In this document: one piece after another, positions 45,515 to 54,687 of the stretch
Numbering within the stretch: position 1 is the stretch's first letter
Layout: each line of letters begins with the position of its first letter
Origin: Mesorhizobium sp. B2-3-12
Lineage (GTDB): Bacteria > Pseudomonadota > Alphaproteobacteria > Rhizobiales > Rhizobiaceae
Assembly: GCF_006442205.1 (NCBI RefSeq)
Contig: NZ_VFVR01000003.1
Location: 62,001 to 126,000 of the forward strand
Direction of reading: 5' to 3'
DNA: 64,000 nucleotides
Notes under the pieces: generated by a model
Databases searched by the model: none
What the model was told of the DNA's origin: nothing
What the model saw: the letters and a program-made list of their open reading frames with translations, nothing else
Program-made: the position numbers and the translations under genes

Positions 45515-46372
45515 TCATTGCTGGTCGGGAATTGGTTCGAGTTTCAGCGCGCCGCGCCTGATCTCGAACAGCATAATGCCGGTGGCGACCGCGAGGTTGA
45601 GCGAATCGGCGCGGCCCGCCTGCGGTATCCTGAGCAGCCTGTCGCAACTCGCCGCCAGGCTTTCGGGCAGTCCCTGCTGCTCGTTGCCCATCATCAGCAG
45701 CACCGGCCCGCGGGAAAAATCGACCGAGCGGTAGTCGACAGCGCCTTTCAGATGCGTGCCGGCGACGAGGCCCGAAAAGCCACCGCGCCAGGCGAGGAAT
45801 GCCTCGGTCGTCGCCCTTGCAACCGGCACGGCGAAGATCGACCCCATGGTAGCGCGCACCGTCTCGACGGAAAAAGGGTCGGTGGTGTCGCCGACCAGGA
45901 TGACGCCCTTGGCGCCGACGGCATCGACGGTGCGGATGACGGTGCCGAGATTGCCGGGATCGCGCACCCGGTCGAGCGCGACCCAGACATCGCCATTGTC
46001 GGCACGGATGTCCTTCAGTGCCAGGAACTTCTGCGAGAAGACGCCGACCACCATCTGCGGATTGTCGCGGCGGGTGATGGCGACAAGCACTTTTTCCGAG
46101 ACTTCGAGCACCATGCCGCCGGCGGCGACCGTGCGCGCCGCGACCTTTTCCACGGCCGGATTGCCGCGTCCGGCCTTCGCGAAAACCAGCGTCCTGATCT
46201 GCCAGCCCAAGTCGAGCGCATCGATCACCAGCTTAAGCCCTTCGGCCATGAAGGCGTTCTGCTGGTCGCGGAATTTCTTCAAGGCGAGTGCCTTGATGTC
46301 CTTGACCAGCGGATTGGCAAGACTGGTGACTTCCTTCACCTGGCCGGGTGCGCCGGCGTGCCGTTCGTTCAT
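45515..46372 (-). CDS. TrmH/SpoU-family RNA methyltransferase
   Basis: A 285-residue SPOUT methyltransferase that modifies rRNA or tRNA 2'-O with SAM. An N-terminal RNA-binding domain (about 10-100, VKDIKALALKKFRDQQNAF) precedes the knotted catalytic domain with the three motifs LDRVRDPGNLGTVIRT, MGNEQQGLP and IPQAGRADSLNLAVA. The target nucleotide is unknown. The start is 1 bp after the stop of the preceding methyltransferase gene, indicating coupling. Confidence 0.92.
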   Translation of the reverse strand: MNERHAGAPGQVKEVTSLANPLVKDIKALALKKFRDQQNAFMAEGLKLVIDALDLGWQIRTLVFAKAGRGNPAVEKVAARTVAAGGMVLEVSEKVLVAITRRDNPQMVVGVFSQKFLALKDIRADNGDVWVALDRVRDPGNLGTVIRTVDAVGAKGVILVGDTTDPFSVETVRATMGSIFAVPVARATTEAFLAWRGGFSGLVAGTHLKGAVDYRSVDFSRGPVLLMMGNEQQGLPESLAASCDRLLRIPQAGRADSLNLAVATGIMLFEIRRGALKLEPIPDQQ

Positions 46373-46373
46373 G

Positions 46374-47456
46374 TCAGGCCACCCAGCGCGAAAAAAGTGA
46401 TGTCGAAAGCGCGCGGCTGGCGGACTTCTCACGGATGATCAACTCACCCGATTCAACCTTGCCGCCCATGCCGGCAAAGGTGTCGCGCATCAGGGCGTGG
46501 ATGGCGAAGAAGGAGGCGCGAATCGAGTAGGCGGTCAGCACCACGGCAAGCGGTTTCGGGGTCAGGATCGAGCGGCAGAGGTCGGTCAGATCAGGCAGGT
46601 CCTCGAACAACTGCCAGACCTCGCCCTTGGGACCGCGGCCATAGGCCGGCGGATCGAACAGGATGATGTCGTAGCGGCTGCCGCGACGCTCCTCGCGCTC
46701 GGCGAACTTCACCGCGTCGTCGACGATCCAGCGGATCGGCTTGCCGCCAAGCCCGGCCATCTCCTGGTTTTCGCGGGCCCAGCCGATCGCCTTTTTCGAG
46801 GCGTCGACATGGGTGACCTCAGCGCCCGCACGCGCCGCCACCAGCGAGGCGAGACCGGTATAGCCGAACAGGTTCAGCACCTTGACGGGCCGCCTGGCCG
46901 CCGCGATCAGCCCTGCCATATGGTCCCAGTGCGAGGCCTGCTCGGGAAAGACGCCGACATGGCGAAACGAGGTGAAACGGCCGAGATAGTCGATGCCGTC
47001 ATGCTTCATCGGCCAGGTTTCGCCGAGCGGCGTCTTGGGAAAACGCCAGCGGCCGATGCCTTCCTCGTCGGTGTCGCCGGTAAAGATCGCGTCGGCACGC
47101 TCCCAGTCCTTGGCCGGCAGAGCCTTCTGCCAGATCGCCTGGCCCTCGGGACGCACGATGCGGTAGGGGCCGTATTGTTCGAGTTTTTGTCCGGCGCCGC
47201 TGTCGAGCAACGCATAATCGGCGTTCGGCGCCACTTCGAGGATCAGCGGCAGGTGTTCGGCCGGTAGCGCTCCGTCGCGACGGGCAAGGTTGCGCGGCGC
47301 GGATTTCGGTGCGGACTGGTTGTCCGGCTTGCCGGTCTGTTCTTCGCGTGGCTTTGCTTGCGGCCTTGCCGCCGCGCGGTCGTGCGGACGCGCCTGTTGC
47401 GCACCGCCTTTCGCAGGCGGGCGGCTGTCGCGGCGTTTGTCGCGAAAAGACTTCAA
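46374..47456 (-). CDS. Class I SAM-dependent RNA methyltransferase (RlmI-like)
   Basis: A protein of about 360 residues. A basic, Gln/Pro-rich, probably disordered N-terminus leads to a Rossmann methyltransferase domain with NLFGYTGLASLVAARAGA (SAM site), VDASKKAIGWARENQ and the catalytic motif ILFDPPAYGRG. It is similar to the YccW/RlmI group that methylates 23S rRNA cytosine, but lacks a clear PUA domain. No in-frame ATG exists before the domain, so the start is a TTG, best at 47456 (GGAG upstream); 47501 and 47513 are alternatives. Confidence 0.87.
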   Translation of the reverse strand: MKSFRDKRRDSRPPAKGGAQQARPHDRAAARPQAKPREEQTGKPDNQSAPKSAPRNLARRDGALPAEHLPLILEVAPNADYALLDSGAGQKLEQYGPYRIVRPEGQAIWQKALPAKDWERADAIFTGDTDEEGIGRWRFPKTPLGETWPMKHDGIDYLGRFTSFRHVGVFPEQASHWDHMAGLIAAARRPVKVLNLFGYTGLASLVAARAGAEVTHVDASKKAIGWARENQEMAGLGGKPIRWIVDDAVKFAEREERRGSRYDIILFDPPAYGRGPKGEVWQLFEDLPDLTDLCRSILTPKPLAVVLTAYSIRASFFAIHALMRDTFAGMGGKVESGELIIREKSASRALSTSLFSRWVA

Positions 47457-47591
47457 GCGGGAGCATCTCCGAGCGGCGTGGCCGCTTTTGGCATAGGGCA
47501 ACCGGCTTCGCAACCAAGTCCGCTTCGCCGTGCCTCCCGTTCATGTCGGCAAGCGATGGACCAATGTCAAAGAAACAGGCAAATCTGCCGG

Positions 47592-48281
47592 ATGTCGCGC
47601 TCCGAACGCCTGCTTGACCTGATCCAGTCGCTTCGCCGGCACCGCCGGCCGGTGAGCGGGCAAGCATTGGCGGATGAACTCGGGATCTCGATCCGCACGC
47701 TCTACCGCGATATCGTAACGTTGCAGGGGCAAGGCGCGCCGATCGAGGGCGAGGCGGGGCTTGGCTATGTGCTCAAGCCTGGCTTCATGCTGCCGCCGCT
47801 GATGTTCAGCGACGAGGAGATCGAAGCCATCGTGCTCGGCTCGCGCTGGGTGGCCAAGCAGCCGGACCGGCGTCTTTCTGCCGCCGCCGCCAATGCGCTG
47901 GCCAAGATCGCGGCCGTGCTGCCGGACGATTTGCGTGAGGATCTCGACGCCTCGACGCTGCTGGTCGGGCCACCGGCCGCAGTCATCGAGGGCATCGATC
48001 TCGGCCTGGTGCGACAGGCCATCCGCAATGAACGCAAGCTCGCTTTCCACTACCGCGACGCGGGCGGCGCCGCTTCACAGCGCGTCGTCTGGCCGTTCGC
48101 GCTCGGCTTCTTCGACAAGGTGCGGGTCGTGGTGGCATGGTGCGAGACGCGGCAGGATTTCCGGCATTTTCGCACGGATCGCATCGCCGAGCTGACGCCG
48201 ATCGATACACGCTATCCACGCCGGCGCCAGGCGATGCTCAAGGAATGGCGGGCAACGCTCGACAAGCCGCGCGGCTCATGA
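47592..48281 (+). CDS. WYL-domain (YafY-type) transcriptional regulator
   Basis: A 229-residue regulator. The N-terminal winged helix (residues 1-60; [35 protein letters not shown]) is followed by the WYL-type domain (about 130-205, [11 protein letters not shown] and [19 protein letters not shown]). The ligand is unknown. Immediately after the stop codon lies a near-perfect 27-bp dyad in front of the VOC and EVE genes, the likely target promoter. Confidence 0.9.
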   Translation: MSRSERLLDLIQSLRRHRRPVSGQALADELGISIRTLYRDIVTLQGQGAPIEGEAGLGYVLKPGFMLPPLMFSDEEIEAIVLGSRWVAKQPDRRLSAAAANALAKIAAVLPDDLREDLDASTLLVGPPAAVIEGIDLGLVRQAIRNERKLAFHYRDAGGAASQRVVWPFALGFFDKVRVVVAWCETRQDFRHFRTDRIAELTPIDTRYPRRRQAMLKEWRATLDKPRGS

Positions 48282-48282
48282 T

Positions 48283-48309
48283 GGCTACTGCCAGAATCTG
48301 ACAGTAGCC
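48283..48309. promoter_or_regulatory. 27-bp dyad operator of the WYL regulator
   Basis: Arms GGCTACTGcCAGA and TCTGaCAGTAGCC pair at 12 of 13 positions around one central base. The dyad starts 2 bp after the regulator stop codon and ends 46 bp before the VOC gene start, where a promoter must lie. Confidence 0.62.
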
Positions 48310-48355
48310 TGTTCTAGGGTCTGCCAATCGAAACGCCGACCCTTGGAGATCAGAC

Positions 48356-48736
48356 ATGACCAGCCCGAACTTCGTCATTCTCTATGTCGACCGGCCGCTC
48401 GAGAGCGGCGCCTTCTACAGCGCGCTGCTGGGACGGGAGCCGGTCGAAAGCGCGCCGACCTTCGTCCTGTTCGTGCTCGACAACGGCTTCAAGCTCGGCC
48501 TCTGGTCACGTCATACGGTCGAGCCGGCAGCAGAAGCGGCCGGTGGCGGTTCCGAGATCGTGTTTGCGCTGGAGACGCCTGCCGCGGTCGACGCCACGTA
48601 TGCCGACTGGGCCGGGCGCGGCCTGAAAATATTGCAGGCGCCGACCGACATGGATTTCGGTCGCACTTTCGTCGCGCTCGATCCCGACAATCACCGTCTG
48701 CGCGTTTATTGGCTGAACGACGGAGAACAGGCATGA
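48356..48736 (+). CDS. VOC-family (glyoxalase-like) protein
   Basis: A 126-residue vicinal oxygen chelate fold protein ([37 protein letters not shown]). These are often glyoxalases, dioxygenases or resistance proteins, and the metal and substrate are unknown. GGAGA precedes the ATG. It is controlled presumably by the upstream WYL regulator and overlaps the EVE gene by 4 bp (ATGA). Confidence 0.88.
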   Translation: MTSPNFVILYVDRPLESGAFYSALLGREPVESAPTFVLFVLDNGFKLGLWSRHTVEPAAEAAGGGSEIVFALETPAAVDATYADWAGRGLKILQAPTDMDFGRTFVALDPDNHRLRVYWLNDGEQA

Positions 48737-49176
48737 ACGCCTGCTGGATCGCGGTCGCGTCGGCGCAGCATGTGCGGCGCGGCCGCAACGACGGTTTCAT
48801 GCAAGTCAATCACGGCAAGGCCGCACCGTTGCGCCGCATCAGGCCCGGCGATGGCATCGTCTATTACTCGCCAACCACGGTCCTGGGCGAGAAAGACGGT
48901 TTGCAGGCGTTCACGGCGATTGGCACCGTGCGGGAAGGAGAGCCCTATCAAGGCATCATGGGCGGCGGCTTCACGCCATACCGCCGCGATGTCGATTGGG
49001 CGCAGGCGCAGGAAACGCCGATCAAGCCGTTGCTCGACAGGCTGGAGTTCACCGCTGGCAAATCGAACTGGGGTTACCAGCTTCGCTTTGGTCTTTTCGA
49101 AATCACCGCGCATGATTTTCATCTGATCGCCGACGCCATGAGCGTTGCGACGAAGCTTGTGGGCGCTATCGCTTGA
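48733..49176 (+). CDS. EVE-domain protein (UPF0310)
   Basis: A 147-residue EVE (PUA-like) domain protein: [16 protein letters not shown], then [29 protein letters not shown] domains recognise modified bases in DNA or RNA; here no nuclease or methyltransferase is fused. It is coupled to the VOC gene by the ATGA overlap. Its 3' end overlaps the convergent cyclodeaminase gene by 11 bp. Confidence 0.88.
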   Translation: MNACWIAVASAQHVRRGRNDGFMQVNHGKAAPLRRIRPGDGIVYYSPTTVLGEKDGLQAFTAIGTVREGEPYQGIMGGGFTPYRRDVDWAQAQETPIKPLLDRLEFTAGKSNWGYQLRFGLFEITAHDFHLIADAMSVATKLVGAIA

Positions 49177-50131
49177 GCGCTTCGTAGACGGCAATGCCGG
49201 CGGCCAAGTCCTCCAGTGCCGCGCCAACCGATTTGAAGAGCGTGATCTCGTCAGCGCCGCCGCGGCCTTGCTTCTGGCCGCGCGCCAGTTCGTGCAGGTC
49301 GGCGACGATGGCTTCCGGCTTCAGCACGCCGGAGGCCAGTGGCTGGACGATGTCGCCCGCTTCCTTGGTGGCGCCGGCGCGGGTGTCGACATAGACGCGG
49401 GCGCACCTGATCGCGTCGTCATCGCCTTCGCGCATCGTCGGGGTGAAGCCGCCAACCAGATCGACATGGGTTCCCGGCCGCAGCAGCGCACCCTTGACCA
49501 GCGGCGTGGTGGTGATCGTCGCCGAGGAGACGATGTCGGCCTGGCCAAGCTCGGCATCGAGATCGGTCGCGGCGCTGGCGGCGAAACCCTCGGCGCGCAG
49601 ATCGGCCGCGACTTTCTCGGCGTTGCCCGGGGTGCGGTTCCAGATGCGGATGGTCTTGATCGGCCGCACGGCGCTGTGCGCCCTGACGAGGAAGGGCGAC
49701 AGCGCGCCGGCGCCGACCACGAGCAGCCGCGAGGCGTCGGCGCGCGCGAGATAGGACGCCGCCAGCGCCGAGGCGCAGGCCGTGCGCCACTGCGTCAGCC
49801 GCTGGCCGTCGATCAGGGCCTCCGGTTCGCCGGTGCCGCCATCGAGCAGGAGATAGAGCCCCATCACGGCGGGCTTGCCGATGGCATTGTTGTCGGGCGA
49901 GACGGTCACGATCTTGACGCCGATATGACCACCGGCCGAACCGCCGGCGGCGTGAAAATCGGTCCAGGCCGGCATTAGCAGCAAGGTCGACGCCGCGCCA
50001 TCCAGCCTTTCCACCGCGTGATGATGCCTGACCGGCTGCACCGCGCCGTCGCGAAAAGCGGTGCGCAGCGTTTCGACCAGTCCAGGAAAGGTCAGCGCGC
50101 GATCGACCTCGGCGGCCGAAATGGTCAGCAT
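49166..50131 (-). CDS. Ornithine cyclodeaminase/mu-crystallin family enzyme
   Basis: A 321-residue NAD(P)-dependent enzyme: N-terminal substrate domain ([51 protein letters not shown]) and Rossmann domain ([28 protein letters not shown]). The family includes ornithine cyclodeaminase, ketimine reductase and alanine dehydrogenase; the substrate cannot be fixed from sequence. It is 36 bp upstream of the LapA-like gene in transcription order. Confidence 0.88.
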   Translation of the reverse strand: MLTISAAEVDRALTFPGLVETLRTAFRDGAVQPVRHHHAVERLDGAASTLLLMPAWTDFHAAGGSAGGHIGVKIVTVSPDNNAIGKPAVMGLYLLLDGGTGEPEALIDGQRLTQWRTACASALAASYLARADASRLLVVGAGALSPFLVRAHSAVRPIKTIRIWNRTPGNAEKVAADLRAEGFAASAATDLDAELGQADIVSSATITTTPLVKGALLRPGTHVDLVGGFTPTMREGDDDAIRCARVYVDTRAGATKEAGDIVQPLASGVLKPEAIVADLHELARGQKQGRGGADEITLFKSVGAALEDLAAGIAVYEALKR

Positions 50132-50167
50132 GAAAGGCTCCGTGAAAAGAATGCGCCGGCCCGCGGC

Positions 50168-50548
50168 TCAACCGGTCGGCTTCGGCAATGCCGGTCCCTG
50201 GGCCGGTCCCTGGGCCGGTCCTTGGGCCGACCCTTGGACCGGGGCGTGCGGCGCCGTCGGCGCGCGGCTGACCGCTTGGCGCAGGTTTTCCGCCTCGACG
50301 CCACGCTGGCGCGCCAGCTTGCGGTAGCGGCCCTGCTTGACCCAGGTTGCCAGGCTGCCGACGATCATGCCGATGGCGAGCGCCACGAACAGGAAGATGA
50401 ACAGCGGCAAGGTCAGCGTCAGCTTCGGATTGCCGGGATTGAAAGGATCCAGCGTGAAGGCGACGAGTTCGCGGTTGGCAACAGCCAGCGCGATCAGAAT
50501 GATCGCCAGGGGCACGAAGACCACGATGAGCATGAAACGATTGAGCAT
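50168..50548 (-). CDS. LapA-domain membrane protein
   Basis: A 126-residue LapA/DUF1049 protein with two membrane segments (about 5-22 and 48-68; FIFLFVALAIGMIVGSLATWVK). It is implicated in lipopolysaccharide assembly in E. coli. The C-terminal 20-odd residues are GPAQ repeats encoded by a 12-bp tandem array. It is adjacent to ihfB and sppA. Confidence 0.85.
   Translation of the reverse strand: MLNRFMLIVVFVPLAIILIALAVANRELVAFTLDPFNPGNPKLTLTLPLFIFLFVALAIGMIVGSLATWVKQGRYRKLARQRGVEAENLRQAVSRAPTAPHAPVQGSAQGPAQGPAQGPALPKPTG
50191..50238. repeat. Four 12-bp tandem repeats in lapA-like gene
   Basis: Units CCGGTCCCTGGG (two exact, two diverged) repeat four times and encode Gly-Pro-Ala-Gln (or Gly-Ser/Gly-Gln variants) repeats. 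Confidence 0.9.
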
Positions 50549-50600
50549 GATATTTTCCGTCGCAAGCGGGCCGCGATAAGGCCGTCCGGCGCCGACGCGC

Positions 50601-50885
50601 CTACTTGCCGCCGTTCAGCCTTTCACGCAGTTCCTTGCCGGTCTTGAAGAACGGCACCCATTTCTCCTCGACCTCGACGGATTCGCCGGTGCGCGGGTTG
50701 CGGCCGGTGCGGGCGGGTCGGTTCTTCACCGAAAAAGCGCCGAAACCGCGTAACTCGACCCGGTTGCCCTCGGCAAGCGCGTCGGTGATTTCATCGAAGA
50801 TCGCGCCGACGATGTTTTCGACGTCGCGCAGGAAAAGATGCGGATTGCGCGTGGCAATAATCTGCACAAGCTCGGACTTGATCAT
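50601..50885 (-). CDS. ihfB: Integration host factor beta subunit
   Basis: A 94-residue HU/IHF-family DNA-bending protein. Characteristic are [41 protein letters not shown] and [15 protein letters not shown], the latter fitting IHF rather than HU. The partner ihfA is elsewhere. It binds DNA in recombination, replication and at RpoN promoters. Confidence 0.93.
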   Translation of the reverse strand: MIKSELVQIIATRNPHLFLRDVENIVGAIFDEITDALAEGNRVELRGFGAFSVKNRPARTGRNPRTGESVEVEEKWVPFFKTGKELRERLNGGK

Positions 50886-50963
50886 CAGACGGGTCCCCGT
50901 GAAAGCAGTTCGGTCAATTTATCAGGATGATTTTATTTGCTTTTTCAGCTGTCCCAACGCGTC

Positions 50964-51920
50964 TCAAGGGTGCCAGACGGAAACGAGACCGTCAAGAAAC
51001 AAGCGGTCGGCGCCAAGTTCATGGATGACGTCGCCGCCGGAGTCCGGCAGGCCGAGCGCGCCCGCGACCGTGCGTGCCATCGCCTTCGAGAACAGGAAGC
51101 CGCCGCGCCGTTCCGTGTCCTTCCACTCGACAACCTTGAGTTTGGCATCGACACCCTTGGTCGCCAGCCAGTCGATCGCCACGGACTCGCCGCCGACAGC
51201 GTCGATCAGCCCGTTGGTAACACCCTGGCGGCCGGTGAAGATCGAACCGTCTGCGAGCGCCAGCGCCTGTTCGCGGGTCATCTTGCGGCGCTCCGCGACG
51301 ATGCCGACGAACCAGTCGTAGCTGTCGAGGATGAGCTTGCGGACCATGGCGCGCTCATCGTCATTGGTCGGCTTGAAGGGCGAGGGTGAGGCTTTCAGCG
51401 GCGAGGATTTAACCTCCTCCAGCTTGACGCCGAGCTTGTCCATCAGGCCGCTGACGTCAGGATACTGGATCAGCACCCCGATCGAGCCGACGATCGAGGT
51501 CTTGCGGGCGACAATATGGTCGGCGGCACTTGCGATCATGTAGCCCGCCGACGCGGCGAGCGTGCCGACCTCGGCCACGACCGGCTTGTCGGCGGCCACC
51601 TTGCGCACCTCCTCGTAGATCGATTCGCCGCCGACGGTGGTGCCGCCGGGAGAATCGATCACAAGGATCACGCCTTTCACCTTCGACGACTGACGGATCA
51701 TCTCCAGCCGCTTGATCAGTTCGTCGTCCTCGGTGATGGTGCCTTCGATCCTGACCTTGGCGATGTGGTCGACGGCGGAGCCGCCGAGATCGTCGCGATA
51801 GAACCAGGCCGACAGTGCAATCACGCCGAGCGCCACGACGGCAAAGGCCGCGACGCGCCAGAAAGTCAGCTTGCGCCGCAAGCGGCGTCGGTCGATCAGG
51901 TCGTCGGCTCTCAATGCCAT
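50964..51920 (-). CDS. sppA: Signal peptide peptidase SppA
   Basis: A 318-residue membrane-anchored serine protease of the S49 family that degrades cleaved signal peptides. A membrane segment is at about 22-42. The nucleophile Ser124 lies in LAASAGYMIA and the Lys176 base in PLKAS. Relatives are about 310-330 residues, so this is full length. The ATG at 51920 has GAGG upstream; a GTG at 51932 is less likely. Confidence 0.92.
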   Translation of the reverse strand: MALRADDLIDRRRLRRKLTFWRVAAFAVVALGVIALSAWFYRDDLGGSAVDHIAKVRIEGTITEDDELIKRLEMIRQSSKVKGVILVIDSPGGTTVGGESIYEEVRKVAADKPVVAEVGTLAASAGYMIASAADHIVARKTSIVGSIGVLIQYPDVSGLMDKLGVKLEEVKSSPLKASPSPFKPTNDDERAMVRKLILDSYDWFVGIVAERRKMTREQALALADGSIFTGRQGVTNGLIDAVGGESVAIDWLATKGVDAKLKVVEWKDTERRGGFLFSKAMARTVAGALGLPDSGGDVIHELGADRLFLDGLVSVWHP

Positions 51921-52277
51921 CGTCAGCCTCACAGTCAGCGGGAAGAGACGCTTTTAGACCATGATGTCCTCATCGGGAAGCAGTTCCGTCCCGCGCATGG
52001 CGCGGCAATCCGCGCGCGAGTGTTCCCATGCTGTCTGTTTTGTTACTGGCCTGTACGAGGGACGCAAGGTAAGTGGGAAGAACTTCGGTGAGGAAAAATG
52101 ACGCAAGGGCGTCGATTTCTGCTATGAAGCACTGGCTGTTGCGCTGACCCGGGTTTCGTTTGTGCAACGGCAGCTGTCACATTTTTGCGGTTTTCGTCGG
52201 CTTGTGCTTGCTTGAGGGCGCTGGCGTCCCACCTATAGGCGGTGCTCCCGGGGGCAGGGTTTTAGAAGAAAGCAGTC
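51921..52277. other. 357-bp gap between divergent sppA and lptC
   Basis: No gene or stable terminator was seen. The last 70 bp contain a promoter candidate for lptC (listed). The remainder shows no recognisable structure. Confidence 0.5.
52211..52238 (+). promoter_or_regulatory. Probable lptC promoter
   Basis: CTTGAG, 16-bp spacer, CTATAG resembles the rhizobial housekeeping consensus CTTGAC-N17-CTATAT, 39 bp before the lptC start. Confidence 0.45.
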
Positions 52278-52991
52278 ATGTTAGCGCGACCGAACGAACC
52301 GACCAGCCCGGAGACGGAGTTGGATCCCCCGGCGGATGGCTGGACGCGTGGCGAGGCCTTCGACCGCGCGCAGCGTCATTCGCGCCGCGTGCGCGTGCTC
52401 AAATTCGCGGTGCCCTTGGCCGCGGCGCTGATCGCCGTCGCCTTTCCCGTCTATTCCTATCTCGCCGCGCCCGCCTCCGTCGCGGTGCAGGCGGAAGGTA
52501 CGGCCTTTTCCAATGGCAAGCTGGTGATGGCCAATCCCAAGCTCAACGGTTTCACCAAGCTGAAGCAGCCCTATTCGATGACGGCGCTGCGGGCCATACA
52601 GGATGTGAGCACGCAAGGCATCATCGAACTCGAGGGCATCGACGCCAAGGTGCCGATCGCTCCCGACAATGTCGCCGCCGTGAAAGCCTCGCGCGGCACC
52701 TACGACCGCGACGGCAATACGATGAAACTGAACAGCGACGTCACCATCACCACGACCGACGGGCTGCAAGCCAAGTTCAAATCGGTCTTCCTCGACATGG
52801 GCAAAGGCACTATGAAGACGGATGATCCGGTCGATGTCAGCCGTGGCGGGTCACAGATCACGGCGGCTTCGATGTCGGTCCAGGACAATGGCAAGATCCT
52901 GGTGTTCGAGAACAAAGTGCGTGTCAACATTGATCCCGCCGTTCTGAAGGCGGCTGAGGCAAAGGGCGAAGAAGCGAATGTGGCTCAATAG
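52278..52991 (+). CDS. lptC: LPS export protein LptC
   Basis: A 237-residue bitopic inner-membrane protein: membrane helix at about 40-62 (VLKFAVPLAAALIAVAFPVYSYL), then a periplasmic beta-jellyroll part (VTITTTDGLQAKFKSVFLDM). It passes LPS from LptBFG to LptA. It overlaps lptA by 14 bp and is first gene of the lpt operon. Confidence 0.88.
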   Translation: MLARPNEPTSPETELDPPADGWTRGEAFDRAQRHSRRVRVLKFAVPLAAALIAVAFPVYSYLAAPASVAVQAEGTAFSNGKLVMANPKLNGFTKLKQPYSMTALRAIQDVSTQGIIELEGIDAKVPIAPDNVAAVKASRGTYDRDGNTMKLNSDVTITTTDGLQAKFKSVFLDMGKGTMKTDDPVDVSRGGSQITAASMSVQDNGKILVFENKVRVNIDPAVLKAAEAKGEEANVAQ

Positions 52992-53586
52992 TTCGACACG
53001 GCTTGCGGCCGCAACTTCGGCGCTGTTCCTGCTCAGCCTGGCGCCGTCGCTGGCGCAGTCCGGGGCGGCCAGCCAGGTGTCGGGTCTCAAACTGGCCGGC
53101 GACAAGCCGATCCAGATCGAAAGCGACAAGCTGGAAGTCCGCCAGGCCGACAGCGTCGCCATCTTCACGGGCAACGTCACCGTCGTCCAGGGGCCGACGC
53201 TGATGAAAGCCGGCAAGATGCTGGTCTACTACGTCAAGGATCCCAACGCGGGCGCCAAGGGCGCTGAAGCCGCCGGGGCGGCCGCCATGACCGGTTCGGC
53301 CAACATCGACCACCTGGAGATATCCGACAAGGTCTACATCAAGTCGGACCAGCAGGTCGCCACCGGCGATCAGGGCAGTTTCGACATGAAGAGCCAGGTG
53401 CTGGTGCTGTCGGGCAAAAAGGTCGTCCTGTCGCAGAACGACAATGTCCTGGTCGGCTGCAAGCTCACCGTGCAGATGAAAAGCGGGCTGGCCCAGGTCG
53501 ATCCATGCGCCGGACAGCGTGTCCAGATGTCGATCACACCCCCGCCGAAATCGGATGCATCGAAATCGGGAGCGACGAACCCCTGA
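52978..53586 (+). CDS. lptA: LPS transport protein LptA
   Basis: A 202-residue periplasmic OstA-domain protein, signal peptide about 1-25 (ending APSLAQ). It has beta-jellyroll signatures PIQIESDKLEVRQAD, FTGNVTVVQG and VLSQNDNVLVGC. It forms the bridge that carries LPS to the outer membrane. Its stop codon overlaps the lptB start (TGATG). Confidence 0.9.
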   Translation: MWLNSSTRLAAATSALFLLSLAPSLAQSGAASQVSGLKLAGDKPIQIESDKLEVRQADSVAIFTGNVTVVQGPTLMKAGKMLVYYVKDPNAGAKGAEAAGAAAMTGSANIDHLEISDKVYIKSDQQVATGDQGSFDMKSQVLVLSGKKVVLSQNDNVLVGCKLTVQMKSGLAQVDPCAGQRVQMSITPPPKSDASKSGATNP

Positions 53587-54404
53587 TGGCCAGCCTGTCA
53601 TCGCTGACGGCGCGTCTTCCGGGACGTGCCGCCGGCAAGGTTTCTGCGCCGGCCACGGTCACCGTCGATGCAGGAAAATTCAAGGGAACCCTGATCGCCA
53701 AGGGCCTGACCAAGAGCTACAAGGGCCGCAAGGTCGTCAGTGGCGTCACCATCGGCGTGCGCGCCGGCGAGGCCGTCGGTCTGCTCGGCCCCAACGGCGC
53801 AGGCAAGACGACCTGCTTCTACATGGTCACCGGCCTGGTGCCGGTGGATGAAGGCACGATCGAGATAGACGGCTTCGACGTCACCTCGATGCCGATGTAC
53901 CGCCGCGCGCGCCTCGGCATCGGCTATCTGCCCCAGGAGGCCTCGATCTTTCGCGGACTCAACGTCGAGCAGAACATCCGCGCCGTGCTCGAAGTGGTCG
54001 AAAAGGACCGCAAGGTCCGCGAGCGCAACCTCGACGAACTGCTCGAGGAGTTCCACATCAGCCATTTGCGCAAGGCGCCATCCATGTCGCTCTCCGGTGG
54101 CGAAAGGCGGCGCCTGGAAATCGCGCGCGCGCTGGCGACGCGTCCGGCCTACATGCTGCTCGACGAACCCTTCGCCGGTATCGATCCGATTGCCGTCGCC
54201 GATATCCAGCAATTGGTGCGTCACCTGACGGCGCGTGGCATTGGTGTCCTCATCACCGACCACAATGTGCGTGAGACGCTCGGCCTGATCGACCGGGCCT
54301 ATATCATCCATGCCGGCCAGGTGCTGACCCATGGCCGCGCCGACGAAGTGGTGGCAAATCCCGACGTGCGGCGGCTTTATCTCGGCGAGGGCTTCACGCT
54401 CTGA
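53586..54404 (+). CDS. lptB: LPS export ABC transporter ATPase LptB
   Basis: A 272-residue ABC ATPase energising LPS extraction. Walker A (GPNGAGKTT) is at about 68, the Q-loop YLPQEASIFRGLNVEQN typical of LptB, signature LSGGERRRLEIA, Walker B MLLDEPFAGIDP and switch His (TDHNVRE). It has an extra N-terminal segment of about 35 residues compared with E. coli LptB. The start overlaps the lptA stop by one base. Confidence 0.94.
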   Translation: MASLSSLTARLPGRAAGKVSAPATVTVDAGKFKGTLIAKGLTKSYKGRKVVSGVTIGVRAGEAVGLLGPNGAGKTTCFYMVTGLVPVDEGTIEIDGFDVTSMPMYRRARLGIGYLPQEASIFRGLNVEQNIRAVLEVVEKDRKVRERNLDELLEEFHISHLRKAPSMSLSGGERRRLEIARALATRPAYMLLDEPFAGIDPIAVADIQQLVRHLTARGIGVLITDHNVRETLGLIDRAYIIHAGQVLTHGRADEVVANPDVRRLYLGEGFTL

Positions 54405-54595
54405 GCGGTTCACTGCCTGAAACGGCGAACGGCTCCGTCTCTTTTTAGGGAATTCCGGTCGGAGTTTTCCCGCCGCCGGAATCGGCCTGAGCGTGAAATT
54501 TGTTTCCTGACACGATTTTTTGGGCGGTGCGGCCTGTTTTCCCACGATTTTGCTCCGCGATAACGCTCCGGTAAGCGGGTTTTGCTAGGCTTTGC

Positions 54596-54625
54596 CTTGA
54601 CAAGCAAAAGCCGGGCCAGTTTCTA
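54596..54625 (+). promoter_or_regulatory. Possible rpoN promoter
   Basis: CTTGAC, 18-bp spacer, TTTCTA in the 283-bp gap upstream of rpoN. The gap shows no clear terminator, so readthrough from lptB is also possible. Confidence 0.35.
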
Positions 54626-54687
54626 TGCCCGCCGTGAAATTCATTCCGGAAGTCCGGACGCGTTCAGGAGGCGTTTGAAACCTAGCC

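Noticed and set aside
54405..54470. Possible terminator after lptB (ACGG/CCGT stem followed by TCTCTTTTT)
   Set aside because: The stem is only about 4 bp and lies too weakly paired to be called.
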